Position numbers and translations under genes: made by a program. The notes beneath the pieces are model-generated. The model was not told where the DNA came from, made no database searches, and saw nothing but the letters and a program-made list of their open reading frames with translations. Shown here in pieces: positions 28,879 to 40,684 of a stretch of 64,000 bases of DNA (positions are counted from its first letter, which is position 1; every line of letters starts with the position of its first letter). Source of the DNA: an uncultured Pelagibacteraceae bacterium (GTDB lineage: Bacteria > Pseudomonadota > Alphaproteobacteria > Pelagibacterales > Pelagibacteraceae); the NCBI GenBank assembly GCA_902566365.1, contig CACFIH010000004.1, positions 1 through 64,000 on the forward strand, written 5' to 3'.

Positions 28879-30614
28879 TTTTTCTTGATTTGTTTTTCAT
28901 AAAATATTCTATATTGATCTGAGTTTTTTAATAATTCATCATGACTCCCAGAGTCTAAAATATTACCTTTTTCAATAACAAATATTTTATCTGAATTTAA
29001 TATAGTTGAAAGTCTATGAGCAATCACGACTGTAGTTCTGTCTTTTGTAAGAATATTGATCGCATTTTGAATTTTTTCCTCTGTTTCAGTATCCAGAGAT
29101 GAGGTTGCCTCGTCTAGTAAAACTATAGGACTTTTTTTTAATATTGCTCTTGCAATTGATATTCTTTGTTTTTCACCACCTGATAAACGAATTCCATTTT
29201 CACCAATAATTGTGTCATATCTATTTGGTAAAAGATTAATAAAATCCTCACAATAAGAAAGTTTAGCTGCTGTAAAAATTTCCTCATCGGTGGCGTTTAT
29301 ATTTGCATATGCAATATTATTTTTTATTGTATCATCAAATAGAGTTGTATCCTGACTGACTAAAGATATTTTATCACGAAGTGACTTTATTTTGATTTTA
29401 TTAATTGAATGATTATCAATTTTAATATCTCCAGATATAACGTTGTAAAATCTTGGTATTAAATTTAAAATTGTTGATTTTCCTGAACCACTATGGCCAA
29501 CTAGCGCAGACATTTTTCCACCTTTGATGTCTAGACTTATGCCATTCAATACTTTTTCATTTTTTTCATCGTATTGAAAAAAAACATTTTCAAATTTTAT
29601 ATTAGCTCCCTTAATCATTAATTCAGTAGAAGAAGGTCCATCTTTAACTTCGTTAATATTGTCAATGATTGGTAATATTCTTCTAGCAGCAGAAAGCCCT
29701 TGTTTAACTGCCATATTTACTGCAGCTAGTGATCTCACAGGTTGATAAGCGAGCATCATTGCAGCAAGAAATGAGAAAAAATTGTTAATATCAATTTCAT
29801 TTTTAATTATTAGTTTCCCAGAATAAAAGATTAATATTGCTATCATTATTCCAGTAAATGTTTCCATAATTGGAGACACACGAACAAACACAGTCCTAAT
29901 TTTGGCATTTTTTTCTTTTAGACCCTCTAGATGCTTATCTGAACGCTTTATCTCGTAGTCTTCTTTTTGAAATATTTTTACTACTTTATGATTTTTGAAT
30001 AATTCTATTAAATAGGAATTTAAGAAACCTGACTTTTCTTGTGCTTCAGTAGCAACCTTACTTACTCTTTTTGCTAATGTTTTTGATGCTATACTAGCTA
30101 AAGGTATCATTATTATTGAAATAAGAGATAATTTCCAATTTTGATAGAACATGACAATTAGAAGTCCAACTAAGGTCAAACTATCTTTAAATAATGCTAA
30201 AATCGCATCACTTAACATATTAGTAATATGTGTTACATCAAAAGTAAGATTTGATATAAATTTTCCTGAGTGCTTTTTGTCTATAATTTTTGTATCAGCA
30301 TTAATAAGTGATGAAATCATATTAAATTGAAGAAGTTTTTTAATTTCCTCTCCAACATTAATCATTGTTGATTTAGCATAATAAAGGGAGATTCCTTTAA
30401 CAGAGAATGAAATGACTATGAATAATGGTATCAAAAATATTAAAGTTTCATCTTTATCAATAAATATTTTTTTTATTGCTGGATCCAATAACCATGCGAT
30501 AGAAGAGGTGCTTCCTGCAACTAAAATTGAAAAAAAAGCAGCTAAAAATATTTTATTCAAAAACATTTTTGAATAGTCTTTATAAAGTCTTTTGATTATT
30601 ATACCTGATTTCAT
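28875..30614 (-). CDS. msbA: MsbA-type ABC transporter (permease-ATPase fusion)
   Basis: ABC TM domain plus GHSGSGKSTI, LSGGEKQRISIARAIL, VLLDEATSSLD. Confidence 0.92.
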   Translation of the reverse strand: MKSGIIIKRLYKDYSKMFLNKIFLAAFFSILVAGSTSSIAWLLDPAIKKIFIDKDETLIFLIPLFIVISFSVKGISLYYAKSTMINVGEEIKKLLQFNMISSLINADTKIIDKKHSGKFISNLTFDVTHITNMLSDAILALFKDSLTLVGLLIVMFYQNWKLSLISIIMIPLASIASKTLAKRVSKVATEAQEKSGFLNSYLIELFKNHKVVKIFQKEDYEIKRSDKHLEGLKEKNAKIRTVFVRVSPIMETFTGIMIAILIFYSGKLIIKNEIDINNFFSFLAAMMLAYQPVRSLAAVNMAVKQGLSAARRILPIIDNINEVKDGPSSTELMIKGANIKFENVFFQYDEKNEKVLNGISLDIKGGKMSALVGHSGSGKSTILNLIPRFYNVISGDIKIDNHSINKIKIKSLRDKISLVSQDTTLFDDTIKNNIAYANINATDEEIFTAAKLSYCEDFINLLPNRYDTIIGENGIRLSGGEKQRISIARAILKKSPIVLLDEATSSLDTETEEKIQNAINILTKDRTTVVIAHRLSTILNSDKIFVIEKGNILDSGSHDELLKNSDQYRIFYEKQIKKK

Positions 30615-31480
30615 ATATTCAATTTTCCTAAACAAATAAAAATTAAAACTAATAATCCAAAAAAATTATTACTTTTGAAAATTTTTAAACACTTTTGAAT
30701 ATCATTTAATATAAAGCCTTTTATCTGGTATAAAAATAAATGTGCTATTAATATGATCAAACCAACATAAAAATAAAAATTAAAATCCATGATTATTCCT
30801 ATACACAAATATGACAAAATTGTTATTGAATAGCATAGAGATAAAAATCTTTTTGGATTTTTCTTAAACTTAATAGATGTTGATTTCACTCCTATAATTT
30901 CATCATCGTTTATATCTTGATACCCGTATATTGTGTCGTACCCAAGTGTCCAAAATATGGCTCCAAAATATAAGATTAAAGGTATAAAAGTGATTTCATT
31001 AACTATTGATGTCCATCCAAGGATCAAACCATAATTAAAAGTAATTCCTAAAAATAATTGTGGCCAATAAGTGTATCTTTTCATTAAAGGATATGTAAAT
31101 GCAAGCGGCATTGAGCAAAATGCTAAAATAATTGTTAACTTGTTAAAGTTAATTAAAACTAAAAGAGCAAATAAACATAAAATCGACGCATAAACTAAAC
31201 TTAAAAATATTGATATCTTTCCAGAGGCGATAGGCCTATTTTTTGTTCGAAAAACTTTTTTGTCAAACTCTTTATCTACGACGTCATTAATTATACATCC
31301 CGCTGAACGCATCAATACAGATCCTAAGAAAAATAAAAATAAGTAAAAAAAGTAATGATCCAATTTTTGTTCAAAATCATAAGCCAAAGTTAAACCCCAT
31401 GCGCATGGCCAAAAAAGCAACATATATCCTATTGGCTTTTTTAGTCTCGTTAGTTCCATAAAAAGATTAAATTGGTTCAT
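30611..31480 (-). CDS. ubiA: 4-hydroxybenzoate polyprenyltransferase
   Basis: MELTRLKKPIGYMLLFWPCAWGL, MRSAGCIINDVVDKEFDKKVFRTKNRPIASG, GYDTIYGYQDINDD. Confidence 0.95.
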   Translation of the reverse strand: MNQFNLFMELTRLKKPIGYMLLFWPCAWGLTLAYDFEQKLDHYFFYLFLFFLGSVLMRSAGCIINDVVDKEFDKKVFRTKNRPIASGKISIFLSLVYASILCLFALLVLINFNKLTIILAFCSMPLAFTYPLMKRYTYWPQLFLGITFNYGLILGWTSIVNEITFIPLILYFGAIFWTLGYDTIYGYQDINDDEIIGVKSTSIKFKKNPKRFLSLCYSITILSYLCIGIIMDFNFYFYVGLIILIAHLFLYQIKGFILNDIQKCLKIFKSNNFFGLLVLIFICLGKLNI

Positions 31481-31532
31481 AAAAATTTACTTGTAAATAA
31501 CAAAGCCAGGATTGATAATCAAACTGATTCGT

Positions 31533-31937
31533 ATGAATATAGATTATACAGTTACCGCACTAATGTTTCCCGCCATTCCATTAATCATGGGAGTGTATAG
31601 TAACAGATTTCATTCTTTAAGTGCTTTAATAAGAGAACTACATGATGAGCATGTTTATGAAAAACACGTTCCACCTGAATGGAAAAAACAGTTTATAAAT
31701 TTAAGTGGAAGAATTACTTTGCTTAGATGGTCAATTATGTTTGGAGCATTTGGCTTTTTATTCAATATGCTGACAGTATTAGGTCTATATTTGAATGAGG
31801 TTTTTATAGCAAGATTAATTTTTGGATCTTGTTGTATATCAATGATGATTTCAATAATTTTTTTTATAAGAGAAATTCATGTTTCAACAAATGCATTAAG
31901 ATTACATATGTCAGATATGGATGTTAAAGTTGATTAG
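31533..31937 (+). CDS. DUF2721 family membrane protein
   Basis: MFPAIPLIMGVYSNRFHSLSALIRELHDE, RITLLRWSIMFG; start likely MNIDYTV at 31533. Confidence 0.75.
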   Translation: MNIDYTVTALMFPAIPLIMGVYSNRFHSLSALIRELHDEHVYEKHVPPEWKKQFINLSGRITLLRWSIMFGAFGFLFNMLTVLGLYLNEVFIARLIFGSCCISMMISIIFFIREIHVSTNALRLHMSDMDVKVD

Positions 31938-32905
31938 GGAATTATTACAGCAGGGCCTAAAATTTTTCTACCCTCTAAATCTTGATGAGCTTTAACAATT
32001 TCACTTAATGAATATTTTTTAAAAATACTTAATTTAAATTTTTTGGTTATAAACATTTCAAAAACTTTATTTGCTGCCTCATTCAATTCCTCTCTTGTTG
32101 ACGTGTAGTGAGCAATACTGGGTCTAGTTAAAAATAAACCTTTTGGTGCTAAAGATTTTGTAACGTTACATGGATCTAAGGGACCTGATGCATTTCCAAA
32201 TGAAACCATCATTCCTCTAACTTTTAAACATTCAATTGAATTATCAAATGTTTTCCTTCCAACGCCATCATAAACAACAGGAACGCCAACACCGTTAGTT
32301 ATTTTTTTAACTTTTTCTGCAAAATTTTCTTTCGAATAGTTAATTACATGATCGCAGCCATTTGCTTTTGCTACCTCAATTTTTTCATCAGATCCAACAG
32401 TACCAATAACCGAACATCCTAAACTTTTTGCCCATTGACAAAATATTTGTCCAACTCCACCAGCCGCTGCATGAAATAAAATAGTTTCCCCTGATTTTAC
32501 TGGATACGTTTTATGAAGTAAGTAGTAAACTGTAAAACCTTTTGTCATTAAGGTTACAACATTTTCTAATTCAATTTCTTTTGGAACTTTAACTAATTTA
32601 TTTGTTGGGAAGAGTCTGTGTGTTGCGTAAGACCCAATTGGCATTGAAGCATAAGCTACTTTATCGCCAACTGAAAAATTTGTTACATCTGGCCCAACTT
32701 TTTCAATTATACCCGCACCTTCAATTCCAATATTTGATGGTAATTCAACAGGGTAGAGACCTGATCTATGATAGGTATCAATATAATTTAAACCAATAGC
32801 TTCATTTTTAATTAAAACCTCACCAGATTTCGGTTCACCTAATTGAATATCTTTAAGCTCTAAAACTTCTGGTCCGCCGTTTTTTGAAATAATTACAGCT
32901 TTCAT
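31934..32905 (-). CDS. qor: NADPH:quinone oxidoreductase (zinc-free MDR family)
   Basis: GLNYIDTYHRSGLYP, HAAAGGVGQIFCQWAKSLG, VVYDGVGRKTF. Confidence 0.93.
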   Translation of the reverse strand: MKAVIISKNGGPEVLELKDIQLGEPKSGEVLIKNEAIGLNYIDTYHRSGLYPVELPSNIGIEGAGIIEKVGPDVTNFSVGDKVAYASMPIGSYATHRLFPTNKLVKVPKEIELENVVTLMTKGFTVYYLLHKTYPVKSGETILFHAAAGGVGQIFCQWAKSLGCSVIGTVGSDEKIEVAKANGCDHVINYSKENFAEKVKKITNGVGVPVVYDGVGRKTFDNSIECLKVRGMMVSFGNASGPLDPCNVTKSLAPKGLFLTRPSIAHYTSTREELNEAANKVFEMFITKKFKLSIFKKYSLSEIVKAHQDLEGRKILGPAVIIP

Positions 32906-33738
32906 TTTACAAACGTACCATTATGATAATCTTGAACAGCTTGCAAGATCTCTGCTTTGGTATTCATTACAAAAGGCCCACCTCTTGCGATTTCCTCATT
33001 AATTGGTTTACCTGATATAACTAGAAATTTTGCGTTTGTTTTTGCTTTAATTTTTAGTTCCTCACCTTTTGTGAGTAATATTAAAGTACTATTTTTTACG
33101 TTATCATGTTTTTTAAAGCCAATTTTTATTTCACCATCAATTAGATAAACAAAAGTATTATGTGTATATGGTAAATTAAAATTAAATTCTTTGTCTTTAT
33201 TTAACTCAACATCGAAATATACAGGCTCAACGTTGTGTCCTTTTACAGGGCCTTCAGCTTTTTCAAATTTACCGGCTATTACTTTTACTTGCTTATCTTT
33301 ATCTTGATGCACACTCATTTTATTTGCATCAATATAAATATATTCAGGTTTACTCATTTTTAGTTTGGCTGGCATGTTAATCCATAACTGAAAACCATGA
33401 AGTTTACCCTCCTTCATTGCAGGCATTTCAGAATGAATTATTCCACTTCCAGTTTTCATCCACTGAACATCTCCTGCTGTCATTCTACCTTCACCTCCGG
33501 TGCTATCTTTATGCTCAAAATCACCTGCTAACATATAGGTAACAGTTTCAATTCCTCTATGCGGATGTGGAGGAAAACCAGCAATATAATCTTCACTATT
33601 TTCTGAACCGAATTCATCTAACATCAAAAATGGATCAAAATAATTTGGCTCAACTCCAATACTTCTCTTTAATTTTACGCCAGCACCATCTGACGCAGAG
33701 ATAGGATCAATAATTTGTTTTACTTCAATATTTTTCAT
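32902..33738 (-). CDS. Pirin family protein
   Basis: FDPFLMLDEFG, GFPPHPHRGIETVTYMLAG, HSEMPA, GFQLWINMPAKLKM. Confidence 0.95.
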   Translation of the reverse strand: MKNIEVKQIIDPISASDGAGVKLKRSIGVEPNYFDPFLMLDEFGSENSEDYIAGFPPHPHRGIETVTYMLAGDFEHKDSTGGEGRMTAGDVQWMKTGSGIIHSEMPAMKEGKLHGFQLWINMPAKLKMSKPEYIYIDANKMSVHQDKDKQVKVIAGKFEKAEGPVKGHNVEPVYFDVELNKDKEFNFNLPYTHNTFVYLIDGEIKIGFKKHDNVKNSTLILLTKGEELKIKAKTNAKFLVISGKPINEEIARGGPFVMNTKAEILQAVQDYHNGTFVK

Positions 33739-33768
33739 TACTCTCAAATAATAAATTAAATATTTTTT

Positions 33769-34143
33769 TCAAGATAACTTTTTATCCAAACAATAACCTT
33801 TAGCACCATTCACAACTAAAAATAAAAATCCACCGGCTAAAGCAATATTTTTCATGAATGCGATGAATTGCATTTGGTCTGAAAAATCGTTGTGAAAGAT
33901 AATAGCTGTAGCTAGACAAAATAAACTTAAAGCTCCTGCGGCAATTCTTGTTTGATAACCAATAATAATAAATATTGGTCCAACTATTTCTAAAATAATT
34001 GCCGGTATTAATAAAAATCCAGGAAGGCCAAAACTTTCCATCCAACCAACTGTTCCCTCATAATTTCCTATTTTGTGAAATCCACTTAATAAAAAAACTA
34101 TAGAGATAAAAATTCTACCAATTAAATCTAATATATTTGTCAT
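33769..34143 (-). CDS. DoxX family membrane protein
   Basis: RIFISIVFLLSGFHKIGNYEGT and DoxX-like TM pattern. Confidence 0.88.
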   Translation of the reverse strand: MTNILDLIGRIFISIVFLLSGFHKIGNYEGTVGWMESFGLPGFLLIPAIILEIVGPIFIIIGYQTRIAAGALSLFCLATAIIFHNDFSDQMQFIAFMKNIALAGGFLFLVVNGAKGYCLDKKLS

Positions 34144-34146
34144 ATC

Positions 34147-34383
34147 CTATTTATTGTGTGATCCATCACAGAATGGCTGATTGTTAGTTTGTTTGCAAGC
34201 ACAAAAAAATACTTTTTTTGTTGCTTCAGCTTTATATGCAACAGGATTAAATTCAGAACCTTTGTGAGAGCCGTCACAAAAAGGTTGTTTCGAACTTTTA
34301 CCACAGCTACACCAATAATAAGATTTTCCTTCTTCAACTTTTACTGCAATTGCTCCATCACCTGCTCTTTGACCTTTAGTCAT
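34147..34383 (-). CDS. CDGSH iron-sulfur domain protein with two CDGSH motifs
   Basis: WCSCGKSSKQPFCDGSH and CACKQTNNQPFCDGSH. Confidence 0.95.
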   Translation of the reverse strand: MTKGQRAGDGAIAVKVEEGKSYYWCSCGKSSKQPFCDGSHKGSEFNPVAYKAEATKKVFFCACKQTNNQPFCDGSHNK

Positions 34384-34397
34384 GTCCCCCCTTAAAT

Positions 34398-35060
34398 TTA
34401 AATTAAATTTGTTAATTCTTTTAAACTCTTAATTTCATTAGTAGGTTTATAATCTAAATTGTCAAAGATATTATTATTTCTATTAACCCAAATAGCATGG
34501 TAGCCATAATTTCCTCCACCAGAAACATCCCATGTATTTGCACTTAAGAAAGCAATTTCGTCTTTTTTTATTTTATATTTTTTTACTGGTATGTCGTAGA
34601 CCTTAGAGTCTGGTTTATAAACTCCAACTTCTTCAATAGAAAAAATATCATCAAATAAATTATTTAGATTATTACTTTTAACCAACTCATTTAGTAGTGA
34701 TGGAGTCCCATTTGAAAGAATAGCTAACTTAAATTTTTTTTCTTTTAGGGCTTTTAAAGTTTCTGAAACTTCTTTGTAGGGTGATAAGATTTTATATAAG
34801 TTGAGTAATTCATTTTTCATTGAAGAGTTTATATTAAAAGCTTTCATAGATTTCTCTAAGCTATCCTCAGTAACTTGCCAAAAATCTTTATGCCTTTCCA
34901 TTAAACTACGTAGCCAAGTATATTCTAGCTGTGTGGTTCTCCAAAAATTTGCAAAAGCCTCCCATTTGCTACCAATTTTATCCTTACATTTTTCAGCAGC
35001 AGAATTAACATCAAACAGCGTTCCGTAAGCATCAAAAATTATTGCTTTAATATTTTTCAT
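34398..35060 (-). CDS. Haloacid dehalogenase type II (HAD family)
   Basis: IIFDAYGTLFDVNSA, LSNGTPSLL, GVYKPDSKVYD, FLSANTWDVSGGGNYG. Confidence 0.93.
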   Translation of the reverse strand: MKNIKAIIFDAYGTLFDVNSAAEKCKDKIGSKWEAFANFWRTTQLEYTWLRSLMERHKDFWQVTEDSLEKSMKAFNINSSMKNELLNLYKILSPYKEVSETLKALKEKKFKLAILSNGTPSLLNELVKSNNLNNLFDDIFSIEEVGVYKPDSKVYDIPVKKYKIKKDEIAFLSANTWDVSGGGNYGYHAIWVNRNNNIFDNLDYKPTNEIKSLKELTNLI

Positions 35061-35077
35061 AAATTAACTTAACATAA

Positions 35078-35779
35078 ATGAGTAATATTAGATTATTTTT
35101 TTCAAATACAATATCAGCTGATAAAACTGATAAACTAGATAAGCCCCAATCACATTATTTAACCAAAGTAATGAGAGTTAAAGAAAAACAACATTTTTCT
35201 TTATTCAATAATAATGGAGAGTGGGAAGCAAAAATTTTAGGGGTTTCAAAGGGAATAGTTGAATTTAAAATAATTAAGCAACTTAGACAAAAAGAAAATA
35301 TGAAAGAGTTATGGTTGGCATTCTCTCCAATTAAATCAAACTATCAAAATTTTATGATCCAAAAAGCAACTGAACTGGGTGTAACTAAATTCCTACCAAT
35401 TATTTTTGATAGAACGGTTGTGAGAAAGATTAATAATGAGCGTTTAGAAAAAATAGTTATTGAAGCAAGTGAACAGTCGAATCGCCTAAATATTCCATCT
35501 ATTGAAGAAGTACAAAATATTAAAAGTTTTTTAAAATTAAATTCTATGAATTTGATTTTTACAGATTTAAATTCGGATAATAAAAAAATTGATAAATCAA
35601 AGTTAACGGACAAACCTATTTGCATTATAATAGGTCCAGAGGGTGATTTTTCCGAGGCTGAGAGAGAGGAGATTCTCTCTTTTAAAGGTGTACAGCCTCT
35701 TAAAATTAATGAAAATATTTTAAGATCAGAAACAGCAGTGATATCAGCTATTTCGATCATAAATTATGTGATTAATTGA
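35078..35779 (+). CDS. rsmE: 16S rRNA (uracil1498-N3)-methyltransferase
   Basis: QKATELGVTKFLPI, IIGPEGDFSEAEREEI, ILRSETAVISAISI. Confidence 0.95.
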   Translation: MSNIRLFFSNTISADKTDKLDKPQSHYLTKVMRVKEKQHFSLFNNNGEWEAKILGVSKGIVEFKIIKQLRQKENMKELWLAFSPIKSNYQNFMIQKATELGVTKFLPIIFDRTVVRKINNERLEKIVIEASEQSNRLNIPSIEEVQNIKSFLKLNSMNLIFTDLNSDNKKIDKSKLTDKPICIIIGPEGDFSEAEREEILSFKGVQPLKINENILRSETAVISAISIINYVIN

Positions 35780-35839
35780 TAAATTGTCGCGAAAACTAAA
35801 GTGTAATTTTTATAAAAGAGCTTTATATAGCTATTAAAA

Positions 35840-36652
35840 ATGAAAAAAATTTTTTACATATTTTCAGGAATTCTTATATCGCAAAATGCTTTTGCTAATC
35901 AGCCTGTTGACTGGCAATTAGGATTTCAAAAAGCTGCATCAGAGTCTATGAGAGAAATTGTGGCTTTCCACGACAAACTTTTATTACCAATTATTATTGC
36001 AATCAGTGTATTCGTTTTATTTTTAATGCTTTATGCATGTGTAAGATTTAGAGCATCGGCAAATCCAAATCCTTCAAAAAGAACACACAATGTAACAGTA
36101 GAGGTTTTATGGACATTAATTCCTTGTCTAATTTTAATCATAATGGCAGTCCCTTCTTTTAAAATCCTATATAAACAAGACACGATACCAAAAGCAGATT
36201 TAACAATTAAAGCTATAGGTTATCAGTGGTACTGGGGATATGAGTATCCAGATGAAAATATAATTTTTGACTCTTATATGGTTGAGGAAAAGGATTTAAA
36301 ACCAGATCAACCAAGGTTATTAGCAGTTGATAATGAAGTGGTAGTCCCAGTTGATAAAGTTGTAAAAGTTTTAATTACTGCTAACGATGTTTTGCATGCT
36401 TGGGCTTTACCATCATTTGGAGTGAAAAGAGATGCGGTACCTGGTAGAATTAATGAAACATGGTTTAAAGCAGAAAAAGTTGGAACATACTATGGTCAAT
36501 GTTCAGAATTATGTGGGATTAAACACGCATTCATGCCAATAACTGTTAAGGTAGTAAGTGAAGAAGATTACCAAGAGTGGTTATCTGAGGCGCGAGTAAA
36601 ATTTGCAAAAGAAGAAATTGAAAATGATAAACTTAAATTAGCAAGTAAATAA
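35840..36652 (+). CDS. coxB: Cytochrome c oxidase subunit II
   Basis: CuA motif YGQCSELCGIKHAFMPI and GYQWYWGYEYPD. Confidence 0.98.
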   Translation: MKKIFYIFSGILISQNAFANQPVDWQLGFQKAASESMREIVAFHDKLLLPIIIAISVFVLFLMLYACVRFRASANPNPSKRTHNVTVEVLWTLIPCLILIIMAVPSFKILYKQDTIPKADLTIKAIGYQWYWGYEYPDENIIFDSYMVEEKDLKPDQPRLLAVDNEVVVPVDKVVKVLITANDVLHAWALPSFGVKRDAVPGRINETWFKAEKVGTYYGQCSELCGIKHAFMPITVKVVSEEDYQEWLSEARVKFAKEEIENDKLKLASK

Positions 36653-38293
<1,641 letters not shown>

Positions 38294-38310
38294 AATAAAA
38301 GCTAAAAAAA

Positions 38311-39225
38311 TTGATGGATAATTCAAAGTTAAAAAACAGAGGTTTATCACAAGAAGATTTATTTAATTTATCTGAATTATTTAAGTTGATGAAGCCGAGA
38401 GTAATGTCTTTAGTGATTTTTACGTGTGCAGTTGGTTTATTAACTGCACCAAATCTTGTTTCAACAAAAGATGCTATAATTGGAATTTTATTAGTATCAT
38501 TAGGAGCTGGAGCTGCTGGAGCATTAAATATGTGGTATGAATCTGATCTTGATGCTTTAATGACCAGAACTTGTTTAAGACCTATTCCAACAGGAAAAGT
38601 TAACAGAAATCAGGCTCTTATATTTGGAGTTACACTGTCAATCGTTTCAGTGGTAGCATTAGATTATTTTTCAAATAGAATTTCAGCTGCAATATTACTT
38701 TTAACAATTTTGTTTTATGTTTTTGTTTACACAATCTGGCTGAAAAGACGAACCCCACAAAATATTGTTATTGGTGGAGCTGCTGGAGCATTCCCTCCTG
38801 TGATTGGATGGACAATCGCAACTGGATCACTTTCAATCGAACCATTGACCTTCTTTTTAATAATATTTTTTTGGACTCCTTCACATTTTTGGGCTTTGAG
38901 TTTGTATAAATCTGATGATTATAAAAAGGCCAATATACCAATGCTTCCTTTAACAAATGGAATTGAGAGTACAAAAATAAATATATTTATTTATTCTTTG
39001 TTAATGCTTCCAGTTATAATTTTTCCTTATCTAATAAGTTTTGTTGGATTAACTTTTTTAGTTCCATCATTATTGTTAACATTCTATTACAACTTTTTAT
39101 GCTACGAATTATATAACTTTAAGAAAAATAAGTTTAATCCAAAAAAAGCTAAAGCAATATTTGGATATTCAATACTTTATTTGTTTTTAATTTTTGTCCT
39201 TTTTCTGATAGATAAGATATTATGA
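38311..39225 (+). CDS. ctaB: Protoheme IX farnesyltransferase (heme o synthase)
   Basis: MKPRVMSLVIFTCAVGLL, NMWYESDLDALMTRTCLRPIPTG, WTPSHFWALSLY; likely start TTG 38311. Confidence 0.95.
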   Translation: MMDNSKLKNRGLSQEDLFNLSELFKLMKPRVMSLVIFTCAVGLLTAPNLVSTKDAIIGILLVSLGAGAAGALNMWYESDLDALMTRTCLRPIPTGKVNRNQALIFGVTLSIVSVVALDYFSNRISAAILLLTILFYVFVYTIWLKRRTPQNIVIGGAAGAFPPVIGWTIATGSLSIEPLTFFLIIFFWTPSHFWALSLYKSDDYKKANIPMLPLTNGIESTKINIFIYSLLMLPVIIFPYLISFVGLTFLVPSLLLTFYYNFLCYELYNFKKNKFNPKKAKAIFGYSILYLFLIFVLFLIDKIL

Positions 39226-39347
39226 TAACACCAGATAAAAAAACTAAAAAAAAAAATATTATTACAGCACTTGTAATAATAGCTTTTATGATTTTTCTCT
39301 TCTTTTTTACATTATATAATACCGGAGTATTTGATAGAGCCATATGA
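39222..39347 (+). CDS. Small single-TM protein, CoxF-like position in cox operon
   Basis: Hand-translated MITPDKKTKKKNIITALVIIAFMIFLFFFTLYNTGVFDRAI*; ATGA overlap with ctaB stop and overlap with ctaG start; below ORF-track cut-off. Confidence 0.75.
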   Translation: MITPDKKTKKKNIITALVIIAFMIFLFFFTLYNTGVFDRAI

Positions 39348-39877
39348 TTGAAAGAAAGAAGTTAACTCCGATAGTTTTAGCTGGTATTTTTGTTTTAATG
39401 CTAGGTTTGTCTTACGCAGCAGTGCCTTTATATGATCTTTTTTGTAGAGTTACTGGCTTTGGAGGGACTACTCAAGTATCGAACAATGCACCAAAAATAG
39501 TTTTAGATAAAGTTGTAAGTGTTAGATTTGATACTAATGTAAATAACCTACCATGGGATTTTAAAGCTAAATCAAATGTTATGGATGTAAAAGTAGGTCA
39601 AGTTAATAAAATAGAGTTTGAAGTAACAAATTACAGTGATGTGCCGACAGCCGGAGTAGCAAGTTTCAATGTTTCACCTGCTAGTTTTGGTAAATATTAC
39701 AGTAAATTGGGATGTTTTTGTTTTGAAAAACAAGAACTAAAAGCTGGTGAAAAAGCAACTTATGTAATGACTTTTTATTTGGACCCCGAAATGGTCAATG
39801 ACCCAACTGTTAAAAACTTAGAAGATGTGACTATGTCGTATACTTTTTTCTCGACAGATTACTATAAACAATCATAA
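39344..39877 (+). CDS. ctaG: Cytochrome c oxidase assembly protein CtaG/Cox11
   Basis: YAAVPLYDLFCRVTGFGGTTQ, KLGCFCFEKQELKAGE. Confidence 0.98.
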   Translation: MIERKKLTPIVLAGIFVLMLGLSYAAVPLYDLFCRVTGFGGTTQVSNNAPKIVLDKVVSVRFDTNVNNLPWDFKAKSNVMDVKVGQVNKIEFEVTNYSDVPTAGVASFNVSPASFGKYYSKLGCFCFEKQELKAGEKATYVMTFYLDPEMVNDPTVKNLEDVTMSYTFFSTDYYKQS

Positions 39878-39886
39878 TTTAAAAAA

Positions 39887-40675
39887 ATGTCAGCTGAAAA
39901 AAAACATGATTATCACCTTGTAGATCCAAGTCCTTGGCCAATCTATACTTCTTTCTCATGCTTAGTTTTAGCTTTAGGTGCAGTCTATTATATGCATGCA
40001 GATGTATCATGGGGAATGTATTTAGGTTTAGCTCTATTAATTTATGGGGCTTATATGTGGTTTAGAGATGTTGTGATTGAAGCTGAACATCAAGGACACC
40101 ATACTCCAGTTGTTCAAATACATCATCGATATGGAATGACATTATTTATAGCATCAGAGGTTATGTTTTTTGTTGCATGGTTTTGGGCTTATTTCGATGT
40201 GAGTCTTTTTCCAAATGAATTTGTAGGTAATGTTTGGCCACCAAAAGATATCGAAACTTTTGATCCTTGGGATATTCCATTAATCAATACATTGATACTA
40301 TTGTTATCAGGCACTACTGTAACTTGGTCTCACCATGCCTTACTTGAAGATGACAGAAAAAGCTTTATCAATGGTTTAATCCTTACAGTAATACTAGGTG
40401 TTTGCTTTACGGCTCTACAAGCATATGAATACCATCATGCAACATTTGCTTTTTCAGATCATATTTATGGATCAGTATTTTATATGGCAACTGGATTTCA
40501 TGGTTTTCATGTAATAGTAGGAACTATATTTTTAGCGGTGTGCTTATGGCGTGGAAAATTAGGTCACTTCAATAAAGATCATCATTTTGGTTTTGAAGCT
40601 GCAGCTTGGTATTGGCATTTTGTTGACGTGGTATGGCTATTCTTATTTGCTGCGATATATATTTGGGGAAGCTAA
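39887..40675 (+). CDS. coxC: Cytochrome c oxidase subunit III
   Basis: HDYHLVDPSPWPI, SEVMFFVAWFWAYF, TGFHGFHVIVGTIFL, WYWHFVDVVWLFLF. Confidence 0.98.
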   Translation: MSAEKKHDYHLVDPSPWPIYTSFSCLVLALGAVYYMHADVSWGMYLGLALLIYGAYMWFRDVVIEAEHQGHHTPVVQIHHRYGMTLFIASEVMFFVAWFWAYFDVSLFPNEFVGNVWPPKDIETFDPWDIPLINTLILLLSGTTVTWSHHALLEDDRKSFINGLILTVILGVCFTALQAYEYHHATFAFSDHIYGSVFYMATGFHGFHVIVGTIFLAVCLWRGKLGHFNKDHHFGFEAAAWYWHFVDVVWLFLFAAIYIWGS

Positions 40676-40684
40676 TTTTGAATC

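Noticed and set aside
35344-35760. 138 aa minus-strand ORF antisense to rsmE
   Set aside because: Shadow ORF of a clear rsmE coding region.
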